A DNA stretch of 7,265 nucleotides from ARS1285 sp039796495 (lineage in GTDB: Archaea > Nanobdellota > Nanobdellia > Pacearchaeales > GW2011-AR1), in the NCBI GenBank assembly GCA_039796495.1, contig JBDKJQ010000022.1:1-7265 (forward strand). The letters are read 5' to 3'. Both the position numbers and the translations under genes were made by a program. This document shows, piece by piece, positions 1 to 5,887 of this stretch (position 1 is the first letter of the stretch; every line of letters starts with the position of its first letter). Below the pieces are notes generated by a model. It was not told the DNA's origin. It saw only the letters and a program-made list of their open reading frames with translations, and did not search any database.

Positions 1-1
1 T

Positions 2-145
2 AGCCAAGGATGCTTATTTCACTGTGATTTCTGCGGAGCACAAACAAAAAGACAAGAATCTTTCTATAACACTGAAGGCAATCTGAGAGCAATAGCTGAA
101 AAAGCAAAAGAATATTTTGTCAGGATTTTTGGCGGAGTGCTCTGA
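2..145 (+). pseudogene. Radical SAM protein fragment, 5' end off the window, apparently truncated at its 3' end
   Basis: The frame open from base 2 encodes 47 residues and ends in TGA. It begins with Ser-Gln-Gly and then C-x3-C-x2-C (residues 4, 8 and 11 of the visible part), followed by Gly-Ala. This is the signature that binds the [4Fe-4S] cluster and SAM in radical SAM enzymes. About 30 residues later it reads I-F-G-G-V-L-stop, which is where many radical SAM proteins have the GGE(P) SAM-binding motif. A full radical SAM barrel needs roughly 150-200 residues after the cysteines, and only 36 remain. The other two frames also close soon after this point and show no radical SAM continuation. 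I infer a deletion or rearrangement scar. A small protein using only the cysteine motif is possible but unlikely. The substrate cannot be deduced. The next gene converges on it. Confidence 0.55.
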
Positions 146-165
146 GGGCTGTAAACTTAAGATTG

Positions 166-498
166 CTAGGATCTAGTCGAAGTTTTTACAGGTCTTACAA
201 GTTCAAATGAATGAATGGCCTCATGTTCAATGTGATAAATCCCTAATGGAAATTCCTGCTCTGTTCCCTCGGAACAGCGGGGATCTATAGTCGGAGACAA
301 AGTTATTCTATCTTCATTATGTCCAATTATATATCCAATAACATGCCTACCTCCTCTATCAGAGGGACCTCCTCTTTTGAGGTAGTAAATGCTATGAGGA
401 GTTCCCCCTCGATGAGGATATACCTGTTCAAAAAGCGTTATCTCTAATTGGCTTCCAAGCAGTATAAGATTTTGATCTAAACATTCTTGTATAAGCAT
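166..498 (-). CDS. Small hypothetical protein, possible Sm-like beta-barrel with RGG triplets
   Basis: A 110-residue protein with no confident family. ATG at 498-496 is preferred over the in-frame GTG at 501-499, because a TATA-like box is centred about 26 nt before the ATG, which would give a leaderless mRNA. Visible strands are LGSQLEITLF near the N terminus, HVIGYIIGHNEDRITLS in the middle, and a closing segment of the form YHIEHEAIHSFELVRP. The order (strand, G-x-I-x-G-x-(N/D)-x-x-x-I-x-L, then His-rich AI strand) recalls Sm1/Sm2 motifs of Lsm/Hfq proteins. The inserted loop between the first two strands holds three RGG triplets and could bind RNA. The Sm comparison is by eye and is an inference. 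There is no signal peptide or membrane segment, so it is probably cytoplasmic. It converges with the radical SAM fragment and has no operon partner. Confidence 0.6.
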   Translation of the reverse strand: MLIQECLDQNLILLGSQLEITLFEQVYPHRGGTPHSIYYLKRGGPSDRGGRHVIGYIIGHNEDRITLSPTIDPRCSEGTEQEFPLGIYHIEHEAIHSFELVRPVKTSTRS

Positions 499-518
499 CA
501 CAAAAAAATAATTCGTGG

Positions 519-529
519 TTATTTAAATT
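519..529 (-). promoter_or_regulatory. Candidate archaeal TATA box for the 166-498 gene
   Basis: On the minus strand an AATTTAAAT-type box is centred near 524, about 26 nt before the ATG at 498. That spacing predicts transcription starting at or near the start codon, the usual arrangement for archaeal leaderless genes. Confidence 0.45.
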
Positions 530-561
530 AATTGGTGGCTAAAAATATATTTACTTATAAT

Positions 562-1062
562 TTATTTCATTACATATTCCTCATAATAAAATTTTTTGTC
601 GAAAAATTTGTCAATACTCAAAAGCGCTTTTATATGACATGCATCATCAATTAATACGGGCGAATATCCTTCATTTTTGCTTTTGAATGCCTGAAGATAA
701 CATCCGAACGCAGTCCATTGAAAATTTTTATCAGCAACATAATCTTTTGAATGAGGAAAATAAGAATACCCGTCGTTATCAGTAAGAAGCTGCCGTGAAA
801 AGGTATCCTTCATTAATTCACTTCTTTCCGGAATCAATATAGAAAATGCCTCTTTTTTCTCTTCATTTCTAAACTGTATATGCGTCTTTGGATGCTCCTC
901 GCATTTGTCCCAATAATAAGAAAGAAGTGCGCAACTCAAATCTCCTATATCAGAAACGTGCAAGTCCAAACTTTTGCACATGCTTTTAACATCACGTATA
1001 GTAGCTCTATAATTATCTACGTAATCTCTCAGTCTTCCATACACTCGTATTTTTTCTTCCAT
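562..1062 (-). CDS. Hypothetical protein, 166 residues
   Basis: I do not recognise a family. The protein is soluble-looking, rich in Lys, Asp, Glu, Tyr and Phe, with no signal peptide or transmembrane segment. The N-terminal half (about residues 1-60) reads as amphipathic helices and ends in an Asp-rich, Cys-containing segment (DIGDLSCALLSYYWDKCEE). The C-terminal half contains FQWTAFGCYLQAF and ends in an aromatic-rich stretch before VMK. Cysteines are scattered and form no paired metal site. ATG at 1062-1060 opens the frame, with a weak TATA-like CATAAATG centred about 26 nt upstream at 1084-1091. It is divergent from the TrmB-type regulator across a 99-nt gap. TrmB-family proteins often control a divergent neighbour, so it is a candidate target, which is inference only. 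Confidence 0.6.
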   Translation of the reverse strand: MEEKIRVYGRLRDYVDNYRATIRDVKSMCKSLDLHVSDIGDLSCALLSYYWDKCEEHPKTHIQFRNEEKKEAFSILIPERSELMKDTFSRQLLTDNDGYSYFPHSKDYVADKNFQWTAFGCYLQAFKSKNEGYSPVLIDDACHIKALLSIDKFFDKKFYYEEYVMK

Positions 1063-1161
1063 GAATAGGCTATGAAATCAAAACATTTATGTATTTGTTG
1101 TAACTGCAAATAATACATACATACATAGAAATATCTAAAAATAAAAAAATATTATTAAAAC
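1063..1161. promoter_or_regulatory. Divergent promoter region with a TACA tandem repeat
   Basis: This 99-nt AT-rich gap separates two divergent genes. For the minus-strand gene, CATAAATG (minus sense, 1091-1084) lies about 26 nt before its ATG. For the plus-strand regulator, a TATCTAAAAATA element at 1132-1143 lies about 25 nt before its ATG. Between them, at 1114-1127, is a 3.5-copy TACA tetranucleotide repeat. No strong Shine-Dalgarno sequence precedes either start, which fits leaderless transcripts. An autoregulatory operator here would be expected for a TrmB protein, but I see no clear palindrome. Confidence 0.4.
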
Positions 1162-1893
1162 ATGAAAGAAATAGAATCGTCCCTTTACTCGCTCGGATTG
1201 TCTCAGGTTGAAACATCAACGTATATAACGCTGCTTGCAAATCCTCGCATTTCTGTAACAAAAATAGCAAAATTGACTCATTTCTATCGGCCGAACATTT
1301 ACCAGGCATTGGAAAGATTAATGATGAAAGGGTTAATTTACGAAGCAAAGGGAAAAAGGGCCAAATTATTTGAGGCATTTCCTCCAGAATATCTCTTAAA
1401 AGAATTTAATAAAAAAAAGAGTATGTTAGAAAAAGTTATTCCTATGCTGAAGAAAATGCAATCAGAATCGATGGTGATAGGGGAAATGCGCGTTATTGAA
1501 GGTATAAACGGATGGAAGAATCTTCTCGACGAGTTTATTGAGAGTGAGAATGAAAGAGTAGTATTTGGAGTACCGCAACAGGCAATTGAAATTATGGAAG
1601 GGTTTTTTAATGAATATCATAAAAAGAGAGCACAAAAAAAATTATGGCTGCGGCATTTGTTTAATTATGACGCGCGGGAAAGAATAAAGATAACGAACAA
1701 ACTTCCTTATACGGAAAGTAAATATCTTCCAAAAAATCTTGATCAGCCTGTTTCAACGTCAGTATGCGGATCTTTAGTTGCAATTACGGTTTATAATAAA
1801 AGAAATATTTTGACAATTGTTATAGAAAATAAAATGATAGCAACAGCCTATAAACATTATTTTGATCTGCTCTGGAAAACTGCTAAGAATTAA
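1162..1893 (+). CDS. TrmB-family transcriptional regulator
   Basis: A 243-residue DNA-binding regulator of the TrmB family, which in archaea controls sugar and central metabolism genes. Residues 1-70 form a winged helix-turn-helix: LGLSQVETSTYITLLANPRI, then ISVTKIAKLTHFYRPNIYQA as the recognition region, followed by a wing near KGLIYEAKGKRAKLFEAFPP. Residues 78-103 look like a short coiled coil that would mediate dimerisation. From about residue 107 comes the TrmB effector domain: RVIEGINGWKNLLDEFI, then VVFGVPQ, and a C-terminal block of the form VAITVYNKR...IVIENKMIATAYKHYFDLLWKTAK, which is characteristic of the family. Length is close to that of short TrmB-like proteins that lack the long sugar-binding extension, so the ligand is unknown. 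It ends in TAA one base before the stop codon of the convergent HesB gene, leaving no room for a separate terminator. Confidence 0.85.
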   Translation: MKEIESSLYSLGLSQVETSTYITLLANPRISVTKIAKLTHFYRPNIYQALERLMMKGLIYEAKGKRAKLFEAFPPEYLLKEFNKKKSMLEKVIPMLKKMQSESMVIGEMRVIEGINGWKNLLDEFIESENERVVFGVPQQAIEIMEGFFNEYHKKRAQKKLWLRHLFNYDARERIKITNKLPYTESKYLPKNLDQPVSTSVCGSLVAITVYNKRNILTIVIENKMIATAYKHYFDLLWKTAKN

Positions 1894-1894
1894 A

Positions 1895-2488
1895 TTATCG
1901 AAAACTTTTCCCGCATCCACATGACTTATGTGCGTTCGGGTTATTAAATTTGAAACCAGATTCATTCAGCGTATCAACAAAATCCACCGTTATGCCATTC
2001 AGATAATCCATGCTGTTTTTGTCAACTGCAATGTTTACGTTTCCCTGTTTAAAATTAAGATCAGTTGCGATCGGTTTGTCAACAATTTCCATATCATACG
2101 TATGGCCAGAACAGCCGCCAGCCAAAATAGAAACTCTCAGGGTTGATTTTTCCTTCTTCTCTTGCTTCATAATCTCACTCACTTTTTGTAATGCTTTATC
2201 CGTTAGTTTCAATGAAAACGCCTTAAACGTCGTTTCTTTGGTCTGAGTTTTTTCATTAATGACCTTATTTAAATTTCCAACCAAAATTGAAAGTTCCTCT
2301 TCACTATACCCATGTCCCAATACTCCCTGCTCAAGTGTCTCAAAGGTTGATGCCCCGCACCCAACGCAATGGATACCAAACTCCATCATTTTTTCACTCA
2401 AAGCCATTGCCTTTTCAGGATATTTTTCCTGAATCTCCGATATGACGGTGTCTTTAGTTATGCCTGCAGTTGTTTGTTTTGTTTTCAT
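1895..2488 (-). CDS. DUF1858-HesB/IscA fusion, predicted Fe-S cluster carrier
   Basis: A 197-residue two-domain protein. Residues 10-78 match the DUF1858 / hybrid-cluster-protein-associated redox-disulfide domain: ITKDTVISEIQEKYPEKA followed by GIHCVGCGASTFETLEQG with the C-x2-C pair at 41 and 44. Residues 88-195 are an A-type iron-sulfur carrier (HesB/IscA). That domain runs from the FSLKLTDKAL start through the first ligand Cys126 in GGCSG to Cys190 and Cys192 in SCGCG near the end, which is the usual C-x(~64)-C-x-C triad. A-type carriers accept [Fe-S] clusters from scaffolds and pass them to apo-enzymes. The attached redox-disulfide domain may reduce the site or form an extra one (inference). 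ATG at 2488 is supported by an AGGAG at 2503-2499, 10 nt upstream. It follows csrA by 63 nt. Nearby candidate clients are the helicase and nuclease with cluster-type cysteines. Confidence 0.85.
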   Translation of the reverse strand: MKTKQTTAGITKDTVISEIQEKYPEKAMALSEKMMEFGIHCVGCGASTFETLEQGVLGHGYSEEELSILVGNLNKVINEKTQTKETTFKAFSLKLTDKALQKVSEIMKQEKKEKSTLRVSILAGGCSGHTYDMEIVDKPIATDLNFKQGNVNIAVDKNSMDYLNGITVDFVDTLNESGFKFNNPNAHKSCGCGKSFR

Positions 2489-2551
2489 TTTTTTGATTCT
2501 CCTGTATAAAAATGAAAATTTAAAATTTGCATTAATTTTATTGTTTTCATG

Positions 2552-2821
2552 TTAATATTTATTATATAACAATTTAGGTTGATAGGATGAGCCTGGTCCT
2601 TCGGAATTTCCTGATGTTGGTATATCTGCAACTCCTTTTTCTAACCCCCCAGTTTTTATTTCAGCATCCTTACGAGCCTGAATCTCGTCTCGATTTACTG
2701 GGACTTCACTAGGAGCATCAATGCCGATTCTAACTTTATCCCCCTCCACTTTTACAACAGTAACAATTATATCGTCTCCAATTACTAACTGATCTCCAGC
2801 TTTTCTTGAAATAACTAACAT
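2552..2821 (-). CDS. csrA: CsrA-like RNA-binding translational regulator
   Basis: An 89-residue protein whose first ~50 residues are a clear CsrA/RsmA domain: MLVISRKAGDQLVIGDDI, VRIGIDAPSEVPVNRDEI. The RNA-contacting residues of the family are present, Leu2/Ile4/Arg6 in strand 1 and Arg44 in the VxVxRxEI strand 5. CsrA is a domain-swapped dimer that binds GGA motifs in mRNA leaders, usually blocking ribosome binding. The tail from about residue 55 to 89 (Gly/Ser/Pro-rich, ending near LLYNKY) is longer than in the ~61-residue E. coli protein and is probably disordered. ATG at 2821 has AGGGAG (minus sense, 2833-2828) just upstream. That site contains GGA, so autoregulation is conceivable. The family is characteristically bacterial, so its presence next to archaeal-type promoters suggests horizontal transfer. 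It lies between tRNA-Gly and the HesB fusion. Confidence 0.9.
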   Translation of the reverse strand: MLVISRKAGDQLVIGDDIIVTVVKVEGDKVRIGIDAPSEVPVNRDEIQARKDAEIKTGGLEKGVADIPTSGNSEGPGSSYQPKLLYNKY

Positions 2822-2866
2822 ATTTATCTCCCTAATGATGCGGTAAGCAAACCGTGCTTTAAATAA
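2822..2866 (-). promoter_or_regulatory. csrA promoter and leader: TATA-like box, small hairpin, GGA-containing ribosome site
   Basis: Reading on the minus strand, an ATTTAAAG box at 2864-2857 would place transcription start near 2835. A short inverted repeat, CGGT/ACCG with a 6-nt loop (2841-2854), lies between the box and the ribosome site. The AGGGAG at 2833-2828 is the Shine-Dalgarno sequence and also a GGA motif of the kind CsrA binds. The hairpin is only 4 bp and may be chance. Confidence 0.35.
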
Positions 2867-2897
2867 TTATTGTTGTTCCACTATAATATGCGTAATA

Positions 2898-2968
2898 TGC
2901 GCGGGCCGGGAATTGAACCCGGAACAACTGGTTGGAAGCCAGTGATTATACCATTTAACTACCCACGC
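2898..2968 (-). tRNA. tRNA-Gly (anticodon UCC)
   Basis: The minus strand folds into a complete cloverleaf. The acceptor stem is GCGTGGG with CCCGCGC (2968-2962 and 2905-2899, one G-U pair) plus discriminator A at 2898. The D arm pairs GTTA with TAAT (one G-U), the anticodon stem is ACTGG/CCAGT around the loop CTTCCAA, the variable loop is 4 nt, and the T stem is CCGGG/CCCGG around TTCAATT. The anticodon TCC reads GGA and, by wobble, other Gly codons. CCA is not encoded. A73 is the usual discriminator in archaeal and eukaryotic tRNA-Gly, while bacteria usually carry U73, which supports an archaeal source. There is no sign of an intron. Confidence 0.95.
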
Positions 2969-2991
2969 ATAGAATTAGATATTCTGACACT

Positions 2992-3003
2992 CTTTTAAAT
3001 GTT
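2992..3003 (-). promoter_or_regulatory. Archaeal TATA box for tRNA-Gly
   Basis: On the minus strand, CATTTAAAAG is preceded by an A-rich stretch that could be a BRE. It is centred near 2996, about 26-28 nt before the mature tRNA 5' end at 2968. This is the spacing expected of an archaeal TBP/TFB promoter and is among the clearest domain-level clues in the window. Confidence 0.55.
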
Positions 3004-3020
3004 TTTGTGTGTTCTCTGTT

Positions 3021-4940
3021 TCACATCTCAAAATTCAGCACTCTTACATCAGGCGACAATAAATAGACACGATCATTCTTCGAGCGCAGTCCCCGATAAA
3101 TTTTCTGCAGCAATTCCCGATGGGCCTTATCAAGATAAAAATCCATGAAATACTGCGGATGTGTTTTTTTCAGTATTTTCCAGAACAGGGAGGATATATT
3201 CGGATAAGGAAATCGCGAAATAATAATTGAGTTGCACGTATCACCTGGAAAGTCTATACCACGCGAACATTTGGTAGTGAATAAAATAGGAAATTTTTTT
3301 TGTTTGAATTCTTTCACACGTTCTCCGAGCGGATCCGCCTCCTGCTCGCGGATAACTTCCTGCTGCGTCGGCAGATTGTCAAGTTCAAATCGTTCTTTCT
3401 CGTGTTCATTCGGAAGGTCATTAAAGCTGGTCAGATGGACCACAATTGGTTTTTTTGCCGACGCAACCGTTTTTGAGAATGTTTTTAGATACTGTTCCCG
3501 TGAAATTTTCTCAGACTGGAAATTGGAAAATTTGCAGTCAATTTCATAGCCGTGTTTGCATTTTATTAAATCACCTTGATGATTGGTTTCAGCTTCAATA
3601 ACCTTATAATGTTCTATGCCAAAAATATGCTTTAATACCTCAGGGGAGTGCAGGGTTCCTGACATCAGTACAAAAACTTTGTTCTTGTCAACCATTTCTT
3701 CAAATCGTTTTTTTAAGTTAGTCGTCACCAAATTAATAACAAGATCCTCATCTTTTTTTTCAACAGAAAAAAATGTTTCATCAATAAATTCCGCAAATGT
3801 CAAGGCAACTTCTTCAACATGGAATAAATAATTATTCTCATCAATTTCTGTTGCATGCAGCGCTTCCATGCCTGCAATAATTTTTTTGATGAGTTCTTCC
3901 ACGAGGCTGCCCTTTACTTCATACACCTCTTCTCCCGCAGTATACTTTCTTGAGAGCGCATTTGTTATATCAGTCAGTTCGTCAATGGTTGGCTTGGTAT
4001 GTTCGTCACTGAACAAAAAATTCAGGGCAAATAATAAGCGGTTCAAACTTATTTTTTCCTGATTCGCAAAACTGTCCAAAAATTCATCACATTCATCAAT
4101 GATCTCCAGTTCTGTGGAAGGTTTCCGATTCATGAGTGTCTCAATTTTATATTTCAGGCTGTTAAAAATAATCACGTCAGCCTCGCTATACGCGGTATAT
4201 TGTCCATAATAAGTGCATCCCGGCTTTCGTTGGTGAAATACAAAATCCAGTCCATCAAGTCCTTTATATGAAATTTTTTTTGAATCTTTAAAGTGAATAT
4301 CAAACTCACGTGGCAGAATAGGAGACCAGTACGGACATACCGGCGCTATAGATATGCGCTTCACATCGTGAATAGAGGAAAAATCAGTCAGCTTCACCCC
4401 GGGATTTTGCTTCAGATAATCTTTGATAATGGAAAAATGTTTTTCTTTAATTTCTATCTTACACGGCAAGAGTTCATTGTCACACGACTCGTCATTACTT
4501 CTTTCAAAAGAGGGAGTTCTTCCCAAAAAGGTATCGCTGAGCCTTGCATTTTTTTCTCGAATTAGATATTTCTCAGGAATGAGATTCTCCTCGCGATATT
4601 TGCATTTGAAATTCTGCCTGCCAACAATAGATGAGATTTTTAATTTTTGTTTGTCAGTTTTGTCCATGACGTGCAATTTTTCAGAATAATCTTTAGTGTA
4701 CTGTTCCTGCAAGGATTTGATCGGAACAACAATAGATGTTTTCCCCATCACGCGCGCAAGATTCAGTGCAATTGCAGATTTGCCGGTCCCGCACATACCT
4801 GCAATAAAAATGAGTTTATACCCTTCACTAATCGCTGTAAGAACTTCCTCGACTACTTGTTGCTGCGTCTTCCCATTAGAAAAAACTAAGGGAGATAATG
4901 CCTGCTCTTGTTCGTACAATGACCACATATTATCTTTCAT
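3021..4940 (-). CDS. XPD/Rad3/DinG-type superfamily 2 DNA helicase, probable Fe-S enzyme
   Basis: Counting from the TTG at 4943 (640 residues), the motifs are Walker A GMCGTGKS at 49-56, motif II DECD at 283-286, SGTL at 428-431, motif V CSRGIDFPG at 559-567, and motif VI Q613-KIYRGLRS ending at 621, followed by D-R. These define the Rad3/XPD branch of 5'-3' ATP-driven DNA helicases. Between Walker A and motif II lie Cys114, Cys154, Cys161, Cys203 and Cys243. XPD enzymes hold a [4Fe-4S] cluster with four cysteines in this interval, and the last one (PGC followed by a Tyr-rich stretch and AD-x-I-I-F-N) matches the family. I choose ATG at 4940 (639 residues). It overlaps the nuclease gene by 11 bases, which suggests translational coupling. 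ATG at 4928, right after the nuclease stop, is the alternative. The role is probably DNA repair or processing with the nuclease, and a defence role is possible but unproven. Confidence 0.85.
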   Translation of the reverse strand: MKDNMWSLYEQEQALSPLVFSNGKTQQQVVEEVLTAISEGYKLIFIAGMCGTGKSAIALNLARVMGKTSIVVPIKSLQEQYTKDYSEKLHVMDKTDKQKLKISSIVGRQNFKCKYREENLIPEKYLIREKNARLSDTFLGRTPSFERSNDESCDNELLPCKIEIKEKHFSIIKDYLKQNPGVKLTDFSSIHDVKRISIAPVCPYWSPILPREFDIHFKDSKKISYKGLDGLDFVFHQRKPGCTYYGQYTAYSEADVIIFNSLKYKIETLMNRKPSTELEIIDECDEFLDSFANQEKISLNRLLFALNFLFSDEHTKPTIDELTDITNALSRKYTAGEEVYEVKGSLVEELIKKIIAGMEALHATEIDENNYLFHVEEVALTFAEFIDETFFSVEKKDEDLVINLVTTNLKKRFEEMVDKNKVFVLMSGTLHSPEVLKHIFGIEHYKVIEAETNHQGDLIKCKHGYEIDCKFSNFQSEKISREQYLKTFSKTVASAKKPIVVHLTSFNDLPNEHEKERFELDNLPTQQEVIREQEADPLGERVKEFKQKKFPILFTTKCSRGIDFPGDTCNSIIISRFPYPNISSLFWKILKKTHPQYFMDFYLDKAHRELLQKIYRGLRSKNDRVYLLSPDVRVLNFEM

Positions 4941-5736
4941 CAATCTTTATTTTAGTAAGCGCATCAGGAAAATTCGGATTTTCTTTGATGATAGGGCAAT
5001 AGCTTCGAAACTCACACCATTTGCATAATATGCCCGGATGGGGCCGGAATTCATGCTCCTGCTCAATTTTTTGTATCAGTTGTTTAATGTCCGCGCGCAA
5101 AAGCTGAAGTTGTTCAATAGTTCGTTTTGAAATCTTCTTTTCTCCCTGATCCAAAAAATGCCATACGAGATGAACGTCTCGCGCCTCTGAAAACATTTCT
5201 CTTACTCCCAGAGAATACAGTGCCAACTGTCGGTCTCTATCCAATTCTTCCTGATTTTTTATCGAGCCTGTTTTATAATCGTGAATCTCAAAAATATTGC
5301 TGTCAGTGTGATGCACAAGTCGGTCAATAAAGCCGATCAGTTTATGTTCTCCCTGCTCATCGACATTGATAAAGATCTTCTGCTCAATTGCAATGGTATT
5401 ATCATTGAAAGGATAATTTTTCATGAAATAGTTTATCAGGAATCTGATGCCCTTATTAAAATAATCTTCAGAGGTTGTACTATTTTTCACAATTTTAATG
5501 GTCTCATTAAAATCCCGCCGCCATGCTTCAATAAAAAAAGCAATCGCATCATCAAGTACGACAGATCTGGATTTTTTTGTTCGGTACAGCCATTCAAGCG
5601 TCTCATGCACTTTCTTTCCTAAAAATGCCTCAATCGTGTTCTCATAGTCAGGAGTAAGTCCGTCAATATATTTGAATTTATATTTCAACTGACATTGTTC
5701 AAACGTGGAAAGCCGTGAGTGAGAGTAGATTGCCAT
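4930..5736 (-). CDS. PD-(D/E)XK nuclease of the RecB/Cas4/AddB type with Fe-S cysteines
   Basis: A 268-residue predicted DNA exonuclease. The N-terminal SRLSTFEQCQLKYKFKYID motif carries Cys15. It is followed by the His motif around H44 (KKVHETLEWL), the catalytic Asp138 in IGFIDRL, Asp153 and Lys155 in HDYKTGS (motif D-x-K), and Gln170 and Tyr174 in RQLALYSLG (motif IV). Cys238, Cys241 and Cys247 near the end (C-x2-C-x5-C, followed by Pro) complete the four-cysteine [4Fe-4S] arrangement known in Cas4, AddB and Dna2. Length fits a stand-alone nuclease rather than a helicase fusion, and the helicase is encoded just downstream in an overlapping frame. No cas1, cas2 or CRISPR repeats are seen, so an adaptation role is not supported. 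ATG at 5736 has GAGGTG at 5749-5744. Promoter and ribosome site together suggest this is the first gene of the pair. Confidence 0.88.
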   Translation of the reverse strand: MAIYSHSRLSTFEQCQLKYKFKYIDGLTPDYENTIEAFLGKKVHETLEWLYRTKKSRSVVLDDAIAFFIEAWRRDFNETIKIVKNSTTSEDYFNKGIRFLINYFMKNYPFNDNTIAIEQKIFINVDEQGEHKLIGFIDRLVHHTDSNIFEIHDYKTGSIKNQEELDRDRQLALYSLGVREMFSEARDVHLVWHFLDQGEKKISKRTIEQLQLLRADIKQLIQKIEQEHEFRPHPGILCKWCEFRSYCPIIKENPNFPDALTKIKIDER

Positions 5737-5743
5737 CTTTTTG

Positions 5744-5780
5744 CACCTCTTACATACAGAAAAATCAGTGATTAAATAGA
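5744..5780 (-). promoter_or_regulatory. Candidate promoter and ribosome site of the nuclease-helicase operon
   Basis: On the minus strand, CTATTTAATC at 5779-5770 is a TATA-like box. A start about 26 nt on, near 5749-5750, would include the strong GAGGTG ribosome site (5749-5744), which lies 7 nt before the ATG at 5736. Confidence 0.4.
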
Positions 5781-5817
5781 TTTCTATTGTTTAGTTATCT
5801 GGAGGATAAGTCCACTA

Positions 5818-5851
5818 ATTACTAATCTGTAACCACTTTATAATTAGTAAT
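5818..5851. promoter_or_regulatory. 9-bp inverted repeat upstream of the variable-protein promoter
   Basis: ATTACTAAT at 5818-5826 and its exact reverse complement ATTAGTAAT at 5843-5851 are separated by 16 nt. The centre-to-centre distance is 25 nt, about two and a half helical turns. The pair ends 8 nt before the TATA-like box of the plus-strand gene, a position suited to an activator or repressor site. It also lies within the divergent region that serves the nuclease operon. Confidence 0.45.
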
Positions 5852-5852
5852 A

Positions 5853-5867
5853 GAAATATTTATAAAA
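5853..5867 (+). promoter_or_regulatory. Archaeal BRE/TATA promoter of the variable-protein gene
   Basis: GAAA (5853-5856, BRE-like) is followed by TTTATAAAA at 5859-5867. The box centre is about 25 nt before the ATG at 5888, and there is no Shine-Dalgarno sequence, which predicts a leaderless transcript. Confidence 0.55.
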
Positions 5868-5887
5868 CCTATTAGACACTAAAACAT

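Noticed and set aside
166..180. CTAG-GAT-CTAG near-palindrome at the end of the first minus-strand gene, as a terminator or insertion site
   Set aside because: The arms are only 4 bp and lie inside the coding end, with no T-run or flanking duplication.
1112..1127. TACA tandem repeat as a regulator binding site
   Set aside because: Three and a half copies of a simple tetranucleotide in AT-rich DNA are easily chance, and there is no dyad symmetry.
1070..1378. Minus-strand frame overlapping the TrmB gene, and similar frames opposite the helicase, nuclease and HesB genes
   Set aside because: They lie antisense to genes with clear family motifs, have no supporting starts or domains, and show shadow-like composition.
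4930..5736. Cas4 of a CRISPR adaptation module
   Set aside because: The family features fit the wider RecB/Cas4/AddB group. There is no cas1, cas2, effector gene or regularly spaced repeat array in the window, and its partner is an XPD-like helicase.
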